From Streptomyces sp. WM4235 (GTDB lineage Bacteria > Actinomycetota > Actinomycetes > Streptomycetales > Streptomycetaceae): a DNA stretch of 64,000 nt. Positions 58,320 to 64,000 of this stretch are shown one piece after another (positions within the stretch are counted from its first letter, which is position 1; each line of letters begins with the position of its first letter). A program made the position numbers and the translations under genes. The stretch is taken from the NCBI RefSeq assembly GCF_001279725.1, contig NZ_LGDE01000249.1:1-64000 (forward strand). The letters are read 5' to 3'. The notes below the pieces were generated by a model, which saw only the letters and a list, made by a program, of their open reading frames with translations, was not told the DNA's origin and did no database searches.

Positions 58320-58838
58320 TCAGTTGACCTCGATCTCGTAGTGCAGGCGAGATCCAGGCCGCATGACCATGCAGCTGACCTCGATGGGCTGGTCGTCTTG
58401 CGAGACCGTGGTGCGCCGCAGAACCATGACCGGTTCCCCGGCGAGCACCTCCAGTGCAAGGCATTCGTCGGCTGTAGCCAGACGGACCTCGACGTCCTCC
58501 TCGACGCGTCCCGGGCGATGGCCGAGCGTGGTCAGGAGGGTCGGAGCGCCGCCGCGGATCTTGCGGTGCTCGGCGAGCGGCGTGCCACGGGCGATGGCTG
58601 GCGGGTAGTACGAATCTGTGAGCTCGACGGCCCTTCCGTTCGCCCGCATCAGCCGGCGGCGGATGACGGCCGGCTCGCCGCCCGGGAGGTGGAGGGCGGC
58701 GGCGATGTCCGTAGGGGGGATGACCTCGCCCACTTCGAGTAGCTCTTGCGTTCCGCTCGCTCGGCTCCAGGCGTCGGCCTGGCCTTCCGGGTTGGGCAGC
58801 ACGTAGGGCAGTGAGGTGCTGCGCCACATTTTTTCCAT
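58320..58838 (-). CDS. Stand-alone UTRA-domain protein without HTH
   Basis: A 172-residue protein whose body aligns with the UTRA part of the next gene (for example ELTDSYYPPAIARGTPLAEHRKIRGGAPTL), but no winged helix precedes it. The first about 35 residues are not HTH-like. The ATG at 58838 with GAGGAAGG upstream makes it an intact gene, not a truncated one. It may bind the same ligand or dimerise with the full GntR protein and change its DNA binding. Inference only. Confidence 0.8.
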   Translation of the reverse strand: MEKMWRSTSLPYVLPNPEGQADAWSRASGTQELLEVGEVIPPTDIAAALHLPGGEPAVIRRRLMRANGRAVELTDSYYPPAIARGTPLAEHRKIRGGAPTLLTTLGHRPGRVEEDVEVRLATADECLALEVLAGEPVMVLRRTTVSQDDQPIEVSCMVMRPGSRLHYEIEVN

Positions 58839-58933
58839 CGCGCCTTCCTCGCTAGCAGGGCTCTGACCTGAAGCTTAATACCTGGATGCGTACAGCAGTC
58901 CGGTCGGCGAGAGACTCGCGCGCCTCGAAATGC

Positions 58934-58963
58934 TTGCTACAAAACGTATCGAGCGCTTATGGT
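58934..58963 (+). promoter_or_regulatory. Candidate promoter of Xis-like operon
   Basis: TTGCTA and TATGGT separated by 18 bases, 37 bases before the start codon of the HTH gene at 59000, in an AT-rich divergent control region shared with the UTRA gene. Confidence 0.5.
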
Positions 58964-58999
58964 TGCGACATCGCCCCAGACTCCTGAAGGGAGCAGCCA

Positions 59000-59203
59000 G
59001 TGCTGCGTGTGAAGGAGGTCGCGACCCGACTCAAGGTCCACCCCGCGACCGTGTACCGCTGGATCAACGAAGGCCACATGCAGGCCATCCGCTACGGAAA
59101 GCCGCTGGAGGTTGGCGCCGAGGCCAACGGATCTGGCGGAGCGATTCGAGTCCCCGAAGCCGCTCTCGCGGGCTTCGAGATCCCCGAGACGGAGGTGGCC
59201 TGA
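59000..59203 (+). CDS. Excisionase-like HTH protein
   Basis: A 67-residue MerR/Xis-type helix-turn-helix (VKEVATRLKVHPATVYRWINEGHMQAIRYGKPLEV...IRVPEAALAGF). Candidates for excisionase of the element are this gene and the one at 40774. GGGAG precedes the GTG. It begins a new operon divergent from the GntR pair. Confidence 0.82.
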   Translation: MLRVKEVATRLKVHPATVYRWINEGHMQAIRYGKPLEVGAEANGSGGAIRVPEAALAGFEIPETEVA

Positions 59204-59434
59204 ATGTCCGCGACCATCACCCAGACCGTCCCGACTCGGCGCCCCGTCGCCGTCGCCGTCAACTCGGACCCGTCGATGGATGAGGCTCTGGCCCGCGTCC
59301 GCCGGGATCGCCGTCAGCAGGCCGTAGCCCACTCGCTACAGGCGGCCGTGCTCGCCGACGAGGCCGGATGGACGGACGCCGCCGCAGGCTTCCGCGCCGA
59401 CGCCGACCGGATGCGCAAGGCGATGGCGTCATGA
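59204..59434 (+). CDS. Hypothetical helical protein
   Basis: A 76-residue protein with a helical, basic C-terminal half (ARVRRDRRQQAVAHSLQAAVLADEAGWTDAA). Starts directly after the Xis-like stop. Function unknown. Confidence 0.62.
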   Translation: MSATITQTVPTRRPVAVAVNSDPSMDEALARVRRDRRQQAVAHSLQAAVLADEAGWTDAAAGFRADADRMRKAMAS

Positions 59435-59664
59435 GCGCCCCGTCCCTCGCGATCACCGAGGAGCACCGCGCCGAAGGCCTCGCCACCCGCGTCCTGGACA
59501 TCCTCGCGGACCCGGCCAACCCGTCCCGCCGCAGCCTCCCCGCCTACCGGTTCGCCGCCCTCCGCGCCTTCGAGACGGCCGCCGCCAGCGCCGACCAGCC
59601 CACCGCATGCGACTGGTGCGGACAGTCCGGCAGCGACCCGATCGAACCGCAGGACGGCGAGTAA
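59431..59664 (+). CDS. Small protein with CxxC
   Basis: A 77-residue protein ending near CDWCGQSGSDPIEPQDGE. ATGA overlap with the previous gene. Function unknown. Confidence 0.6.
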   Translation: MSAPSLAITEEHRAEGLATRVLDILADPANPSRRSLPAYRFAALRAFETAAASADQPTACDWCGQSGSDPIEPQDGE

Positions 59665-59715
59665 CCCCGCGCCAACCGCTAACCCGCCCCCGCCTGACCA
59701 ACGAGGAGAACCAGC

Positions 59716-60396
59716 ATGGCCAGTCCCGGCGCGCAGGTGAAGGACATAACCGGACAGACCTTCGGACGGCTCGAGGTCCTGAGCTATGTCGGGAAGGACC
59801 GGCACAGCAATGCGCTATGGCTGTGCCGTTGTGGAGGCCCCACCTGCGACGGGCGAGAGATCACCGTGGCAGGTACTGACCTTCGGCGCGGCAACACGAG
59901 GTCCTGCGGCTGCCTGTCCCGAGAGTCGACCGCCGCCAGGAACAGCATTCACGGCTTGCATGGGCACCCGCTCTATCAGGTATGGCAGGGCATGATCGCC
60001 CGTTGCCACAACTCGAACCACAAGGCATTCGCTCGGTATGGCGGCCGCGGGATTGCGGTCTGTAATCAGTGGCGCGAGTCCTTCGAGACCTTCCATCAGG
60101 ACGTCATCGAGGGATACCGGTCCGGACTGCAGCTGGATCGGGTCGACAACAACAGGGGCTACGAGCCCGGAAATACCCGGTGGGCCACGCCTGCGCAGAA
60201 CAGCCGGAACACCCGCCGCAACAACGTAGTCGAGTTCGCCGGCCACTCCAGGTGCGTCACCGAATGGGCGGAGCTGCTCGGCCTGAGTCGTGACGCCTTG
60301 CGCAATCGGCTGCGTCGCGACTGGCCGATCGAGCGCGCCCTGACAGAGGGCGTCGCCCCGGACCGGCTGGCCCAAGCACTCGGCGACCCCCGATAG
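59716..60396 (+). CDS. Phage HNH-type homing endonuclease-like protein
   Basis: A 226-residue protein. Cys-rich N-terminal part (CRCGGPTCDGREI...SCGCL), then YGGRGI and the nuclease-like core LDRVDNNRGYEPGNTRWATPAQNSRNTRRNN, followed by a DNA-binding C-terminus with an HTH-like segment (CVTEWAELLGLSRDALRNRL). This matches phage AP2/HNH homing proteins. Its GC is lower than that of its neighbours. Confidence 0.8.
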   Translation: MASPGAQVKDITGQTFGRLEVLSYVGKDRHSNALWLCRCGGPTCDGREITVAGTDLRRGNTRSCGCLSRESTAARNSIHGLHGHPLYQVWQGMIARCHNSNHKAFARYGGRGIAVCNQWRESFETFHQDVIEGYRSGLQLDRVDNNRGYEPGNTRWATPAQNSRNTRRNNVVEFAGHSRCVTEWAELLGLSRDALRNRLRRDWPIERALTEGVAPDRLAQALGDPR

Positions 60397-60419
60397 CCGC
60401 CACCAACAAGGAGACCTCC

Positions 60420-60764
60420 ATGAGCACTGAACCCTGGGCGCCCGAAGTCATCGCCCGCTACCTGACCGTCGGCGGCGCCACCGTCGACATCACCGAGAAG
60501 GCCATCGAGCGCACGGAGGGCGAGACCGGATACGGCCCGATCGGCAACGGCTACTCGGGATACCGGCAGCCCACCGAACTCGTCGACATCACGCTCACCG
60601 CGTTGTGCTCCGGATGCACCGCCACCGACGAGCACGAGTTCACCGATCTCTACGCATACGCCCGAAAGGGCTTCCTGGACGAGCTGAAGCCCTGGCAAAG
60701 CCCTAAGACCTGGGCCCAGTCCCACGCCGAGAAGTGCCGCGCCCTGCCCCGCCCCACCGCCTGA
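60420..60764 (+). CDS. Hypothetical element protein
   Basis: A 114-residue protein with a CSGC pair and a later Cys. No family recognised. Confidence 0.63.
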   Translation: MSTEPWAPEVIARYLTVGGATVDITEKAIERTEGETGYGPIGNGYSGYRQPTELVDITLTALCSGCTATDEHEFTDLYAYARKGFLDELKPWQSPKTWAQSHAEKCRALPRPTA

Positions 60765-60800
60765 ACCCCACCCGCCTGAACACCGGAAGGACCCACCGCC

Positions 60801-60956
60801 ATGTCTTTGCCCGCCTGGATGCACAGCCAGCTCACCGCGCGCGGAATCAATCTCACTGCCGACGACCTGGACGACGACGAGCCCGTAGGTCTCACCGCCT
60901 GCCCCTGCCACGAGGGCTGCCCGGCCTGCGACAACACCGGTGTCATCTACCCGTAA
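60801..60956 (+). CDS. 51-residue Cys-rich protein
   Basis: A short protein whose C-terminal half reads CPCHEGCPACDNTG, a probable zinc-binding knuckle. GGAAGG lies 10 bases upstream of the ATG within the repeated leader cassette. Confidence 0.58.
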   Translation: MSLPAWMHSQLTARGINLTADDLDDDEPVGLTACPCHEGCPACDNTGVIYP

Positions 60957-60988
60957 CCCCACCCGCCTGACCAACGAGGAGCACCGTC

Positions 60989-61219
60989 ATGCCCGGACCC
61001 GCCATCGTCGACCTCTCAGCCGGCGACACGATCACCCACGCCAACCCGCCCGTCTGCTGCGGCACCACCATGCGCCACCGGCCCTACACCAACACCAGCG
61101 CCGTGTGGACCTGCTGGTACTCCGAGGACACGCAGATCCACGTCAACCTCGCCGGCCGCATCACCGAACAGCCCCACCTCGACGGCACCTGCGAAGACGA
61201 ACTCCACCAGTCCGCCTGA
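60989..61219 (+). CDS. Hypothetical small protein
   Basis: A 76-residue protein with CC and a few other Cys (PVCCGTTMRHRPY...). No family recognised. GAGGAG precedes the ATG. Confidence 0.58.
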   Translation: MPGPAIVDLSAGDTITHANPPVCCGTTMRHRPYTNTSAVWTCWYSEDTQIHVNLAGRITEQPHLDGTCEDELHQSA

Positions 61220-61240
61220 ACCCCGGAAGGACCCACCGTC

Positions 61241-61465
61241 ATGCCTGAAACCACCCAGCAGAAATCCCACTTCGCCATCGTGACCGCCCAGACGATGACC
61301 CCGAGCGGCCCCGTTCTCTCGACCTGGACCACCGGCCTAACCCTGCCGTCGACCTACACCCGGGAGCAGGCGTTCCAGGCCGTCATGGGCGAGTTCGTCC
61401 GCACCCACCCGATCATGGCCGACCACGTCATCCTCCTCTTCGACCTGCAGCGCAACGAAGTCTGA
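61241..61465 (+). CDS. Hypothetical small protein
   Basis: A 74-residue soluble protein (HFAIVTAQTMTPSGPVLSTW...) of unknown function, preceded by the repeated leader cassette. Confidence 0.6.
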   Translation: MPETTQQKSHFAIVTAQTMTPSGPVLSTWTTGLTLPSTYTREQAFQAVMGEFVRTHPIMADHVILLFDLQRNEV

Positions 61466-61509
61466 CCGTCGCCCAGCCCACCACCTGACCACCGGAAGGA
61501 CCCACCGCC

Positions 61510-61662
61510 ATGACGTTCACCTTGATCAAGACGCCGGATGACTTCGACCTCGCTCTCGCCGAGCGGGACGCGCAGGCCGACACCATCGACCCCGTGACCG
61601 CGCTCATCGAGGCCCGCATCCAGGTCATCGACTACCGGCACAGCTACCCCGAGGCCGCGTGA
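61510..61662 (+). CDS. 50-residue protein
   Basis: A short acidic helical protein (FDLALAERDAQADTIDPVTAL), preceded by the repeated leader cassette. Its stop overlaps the start of the next gene. Confidence 0.55.
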   Translation: MTFTLIKTPDDFDLALAERDAQADTIDPVTALIEARIQVIDYRHSYPEAA

Positions 61663-62798
61663 TGGACGAGTTGCGCCGCTGGATCAAGAAGCTCGACCTG
61701 TTCGCCGTCGTCGAGAAACTCCTCACCCTCGCCGCCCTCGCCCTGGTCGCCATCAGCGTTGGCGGCCAGCTCGGCCAGATGCTGGGCCTGCGCGGCGCAG
61801 CAGCCACCGCAGTCGGCTGGTCAATCGCCCTGGTGTACGACGCCCTGTGGATCGGCGCCTTGCGCATGTCCGAGGTCGCCATCCGGCAGCGGTCCCGGAT
61901 CGGCATGGCGGTCATGCTCGGCTTGACCGCCGCGGCCATCGGCGTCTCCACGTTCGCCCTGTGGAAGCTCGGCCACGCCCAGGTCTTCGCCGGCGTCCCG
62001 GCCGCTGCCGCCGTCTTCATGGGGCTGCGGCTCTTCGCCGACAACATGCTGGCCGACACCGACACGGCCAGTCGGATCGCCGATCAGTCTGCCGCCGCCC
62101 GCAACGCCCATGCTGTCGCGGCGGCCGATGCTCGGCATCTGGCCTCCGGCGCCCGCACGGATGTTCTCGCCGAAACTGCGGAGCACCTCGCCGAGATGGC
62201 TCGACAGATCGCCCGCGCTGAAGTCCTGACCGAAGCCCAGAAGAGGATCAGCAAGGCTCGCGCCAAGGCCGAAGACGTGCTTGCCGAAGCCGACAAGGAA
62301 CATGGCGAGAAGGCCGCCGCCTTCCTGGCGCGAGAGCTGATCGCAGTCGGGTCACACTCCCGGGTCACACCCGAGGGTCACACCCCGCCCGAACTGGAGG
62401 GTCACACAGGGGTCACGCAGGTCACACCCGAAATCGAGACCGTGACCCCCACCCCCGCGACCCCGGACGAAACGGACAGCGACGACTGGCTGGAGCCGGA
62501 CCCCGACGGGGTCGCCCCGACCGAGGAAGAACTCGCCGGGCTGGACGAGCTGGCCCTCGCCGACGGCGTCAGTCGACCCCGGCCGGGAGAGACCCTGACC
62601 GACGAACAGCTGGCAGTCGTCCTGCGCTGGCTGCGCTACATGACGGAGCCGCCCACCTCCTACCGGGAAGCGAAGAAGGCCTTCCGGAAGTACGGCTTCA
62701 AGGCCAAGGAGCAGCGGGTACGCCTCGCCTTCCGCCAGATCGACGCCCTTGAACGCGAGATCGAGGCCCTCGAAGCGGAAGCCGCACCCACCCCTTGA
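61662..62798 (+). CDS. DUF2637-like membrane protein with winged-helix tail
   Basis: A 378-residue protein. Four hydrophobic helices (about 20-125) have the DUF2637 style seen in Streptomyces plasmid and AICE transfer-associated proteins. A long Ala/Arg-rich helical region (about 130-225) follows, then an acidic, Thr/Pro-rich linker containing the GGTCACAC repeats. The C-terminus (TSYREAKKAFRKYGFKAKEQRVRLAFRQIDALE) looks like a DNA-binding winged helix or coiled coil. A GTG at 61659 is an alternative start. A role in intra-mycelial spread or DNA transfer is inference. Confidence 0.7.
   Translation: MDELRRWIKKLDLFAVVEKLLTLAALALVAISVGGQLGQMLGLRGAAATAVGWSIALVYDALWIGALRMSEVAIRQRSRIGMAVMLGLTAAAIGVSTFALWKLGHAQVFAGVPAAAAVFMGLRLFADNMLADTDTASRIADQSAAARNAHAVAAADARHLASGARTDVLAETAEHLAEMARQIARAEVLTEAQKRISKARAKAEDVLAEADKEHGEKAAAFLARELIAVGSHSRVTPEGHTPPELEGHTGVTQVTPEIETVTPTPATPDETDSDDWLEPDPDGVAPTEEELAGLDELALADGVSRPRPGETLTDEQLAVVLRWLRYMTEPPTSYREAKKAFRKYGFKAKEQRVRLAFRQIDALEREIEALEAEAAPTP
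62350..62427 (+). repeat. Tandem GGTCACAC repeats (6 copies)
   Basis: Five exact copies start at 62350, 62363, 62376, 62400 and 62420, and a variant GGTCACGC starts at 62411. All point the same way. They lie inside the linker-coding part of the membrane protein gene. Confidence 0.75.
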
Positions 62799-62982
62799 CC
62801 CGAATCCGGCACCACCAGTGAGGCCCAGCACCCGCAACTGCTGGACCTTGCTGCGACTGCCGGAAGCGGTCGACAGCACAACCGCAAGTCAACGCCGTGG
62901 AGTGACCCGGGGAGCGGAACCATCGCAGACCCGGCAAGCAGAACCGGCACCCGAACGCAGGCTCGATCAGAAGGGAAGCGTC

Positions 62983-63249
62983 ATGTCGGTCCGCCCCAGC
63001 CCGTGGCAGCAGCCGCCCGAGCGCCCGAAGAAGTTGGCGCAACGCAAGGCGGAACGCCTCGCACGGCGGGCCCAGTACTGGGGCGGACTCCTCGACGCGG
63101 CCCGCGAGATGGGTCCCCAGGCCTTCGCCTCGACGACCTTCGACCGGGCCCGCGTAGAGATCGATCGGCTCCCCGTAGGGCAGCAGGAGCGGGCCTACGA
63201 GGCCCTCGCCGCCGCCATCGACCGGATCCGCGAAGCCCACGCACAGTGA
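62983..63249 (+). CDS. Hypothetical basic protein
   Basis: An 88-residue protein with a basic N-terminus (PPERPKKLAQRKAERLARRAQYW) and a helical body. AAGGGAAG precedes the ATG at 62983; an in-frame GTG at 62818 would give a longer, less likely product. Function unknown. Confidence 0.65.
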   Translation: MSVRPSPWQQPPERPKKLAQRKAERLARRAQYWGGLLDAAREMGPQAFASTTFDRARVEIDRLPVGQQERAYEALAAAIDRIREAHAQ

Positions 63250-63257
63250 TCGCCGGC

Positions 63258-63300
63258 TGTGACCGGGATTGTGACCGCACCTGTGACAAGCCGCTGTGAC
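63258..63300 (-). repeat. Iterated TGTGAC repeats
   Basis: TGTGAC occurs at 63258, 63270, 63282 and 63295, spaced 12, 12 and 13 bases. The first two extend to TGTGACC, the complement of the GGTCACA core found at 62350-62427. They lie in a 168-base non-coding stretch before the membrane protein gene. Confidence 0.7.
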
Positions 63301-63417
63301 AGCCCGATTCAGCCCCACCCGTACCTGCACGCGTGGGCGCGTGCGTGCGCGCGCGAGAGTACGACTCTCCGTAACGACCCGTCAAGTTCCCCACGACACC
63401 GAAAGGAAGGACTTCCC

Positions 63418-63885
63418 ATGATCGAAGCAGTGGTCAGCTCCGCCGCCGGCGGCGCGTGCGCCGGCTCCGCGGCCCTCCTCTACTACTCGGAGAAGCTGCC
63501 CGGCATCAAGAAGCTCACCAACAAGCTCCACACCGACCGCGCCCAGGCCATCCTGATCGCCACCGCCTCGGCCGCCGTCATCTCCACCCCGGCGGGCAGC
63601 TGGTGGAACGACACCGTCAACGCCCTCCACGACTGGTCCGTCGGCCTGGTCGGGCAGTGGACGGGCCTGCTGATCACCGGCATCCCCGCCCTGTTCGTCA
63701 CCGTGATCTTCATCAACGACCTGTGGACCCGGAAGGTCGAGCACCGCACCCGCATCCTGGGCGCCCTCCTGCCCGTCCTCGTCTCCACCATCCCGGGCCC
63801 CATCGGGAGCGGCATCCAGTCCGTCCTCTCCTGGGTCGTAGGCAAGGTCAGCGGCCTCGTCGCCGGCGCGTTCGGCCTGGCCTGA
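63418..63885 (+). CDS. Membrane protein with several helices
   Basis: A 155-residue protein with an N-terminal small-residue helix (VVSSAAGGACAGSAALLYY), a helix around AQAILIATASAAVIST, one in LLITGIPALFVTVIFIN, and more at the C-terminus (LLPVLVSTIPGPIGSG...). Function unknown; the company of the DUF2637-like gene and a following small gene suggests a transfer or spread function. AAGGAAGGAC precedes the ATG. Confidence 0.68.
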   Translation: MIEAVVSSAAGGACAGSAALLYYSEKLPGIKKLTNKLHTDRAQAILIATASAAVISTPAGSWWNDTVNALHDWSVGLVGQWTGLLITGIPALFVTVIFINDLWTRKVEHRTRILGALLPVLVSTIPGPIGSGIQSVLSWVVGKVSGLVAGAFGLA

Positions 63886-63897
63886 GGGGGCTGACCT

Positions 63898-64000
63898 GTG
63901 ATCGAGCTCCTCGTCCTCATGGCCATCGCCTACGCCGGAGCCCGCGGCGTCGAGTCCATGACCGGTCACAGCGACCGGCGCCATGACACCGAAGCCGCGC
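63898..64000 (+). CDS. Truncated gene at window edge, membrane-anchored N-terminus
   Basis: The reading frame starts with GTG at 63898 after GAGGGGGCTGACCT and runs off the window. The visible start MIELLVLMAIAYAGARGVESM is hydrophobic, then basic. The rest is unseen. Confidence 0.45.
   Translation, partial: MIELLVLMAIAYAGARGVESMTGHSDRRHDTEAA

Larger units (their letters stand above)
38163..64000. mobile_element. Integrated mobile element (prophage or AICE), left part
   Basis: From the integrase to the right edge, the genes are small, tightly packed and often overlap by GTGA/ATGA. They include an integrase, an XRE repressor, Xis-like proteins, recombination, replication and modification genes, HNH endonucleases and GntR regulators. 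No chromosome housekeeping gene is seen. The DnaB/loader/nuclease content suggests a phage. The GntR block, multi-helix membrane proteins and iterated 8-bp repeats recall actinomycete conjugative elements. No terminase, portal, capsid or TraB gene lies in these 25.8 kb. Confidence 0.85.

Noticed and set aside
56236..58838. Toxin-antitoxin or abortive-infection module formed by the minus-strand genes
   Set aside because: The genes read as DUF6907, GIY-YIG/GntR, GntR-UTRA and UTRA proteins; none resembles a known toxin or antitoxin.
62350..62427. GGTCACAC repeats as a CRISPR array
   Set aside because: Repeat unit is only 8 bp with irregular 1-16 base gaps inside a coding frame, and no cas genes are present.

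Overview
The window is very GC-rich, uses GTG starts freely, has stem-only terminators, and carries Streptomyces-type families (LAL regulator, DUF397 pair, trypsin-like protease, DUF1906 protein). It most likely comes from a Streptomyces or close relative. Everything here was read by eye from the sequence; no database search was possible.

Region 1 (1-16 kb) is ordinary chromosome. It holds an ADP-ribosylglycohydrolase-family gene, a VIT/CCC1-type metal transporter, gltB-gltD (glutamate synthase, with a GlnR-box-like site upstream), a convergent LAL-type regulator, a lipoprotein, a DUF1906 secreted protein, a flavin-type oxidase, a VWA protein and a PadR regulator.

Region 2 (16-32 kb) looks like a steroid-catabolism neighbourhood. 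After a hydroxysteroid-dehydrogenase-like SDR and an HSL-type esterase come a paired acyl-CoA dehydrogenase operon, ipdF, a KstR2-like TetR regulator and fadA6. Further on are echA20-ipdA-ipdB-ipdC and two more SDRs of the Rv3549c/Rv3548c type. These match the KstR2 regulon that degrades the sterol C/D rings (HIP) in Mycobacterium and Rhodococcus. Two KstR2-box-like palindromes lie exactly in the two divergent promoters. The cluster is split by a cold-shock gene, a DEAD-box helicase and a secreted tyrosine phosphatase. A 20-codon C-terminal remnant of an acyl-CoA dehydrogenase sits where fadE30 would be expected. fadD3 is not in the window.

Region 3 (32-38 kb) is chromosome again: an XRE/DUF397 pair, an HExxH protein, a trypsin, a NarL-type two-component system and a chorismate mutase.

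Region 4 (38.16 kb to the right edge) is an integrated mobile element. The integrase stop codon abuts the chorismate mutase stop codon, so integration in the 3' end of that gene is likely. The element has an integrase, a repressor and divergent early gene, a recombination pair (PD-(D/E)XK nuclease plus AAA_24 ATPase), an m5C and an amino-methyltransferase, a replication set (initiator-like protein, DnaC-like loader, DnaB-like helicase), two HNH-type endonucleases and a MazG-like protein. It also has an unusual regulatory block: a GIY-YIG/GntR fusion, a GntR-UTRA protein and an HTH-less UTRA protein. Many small genes overlap by GTGA or ATGA. The right part has membrane proteins and a cluster of GGTCACAC repeats. 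No capsid, terminase or TraB gene is visible, so prophage versus conjugative element (AICE) cannot be decided; the element runs past the window.
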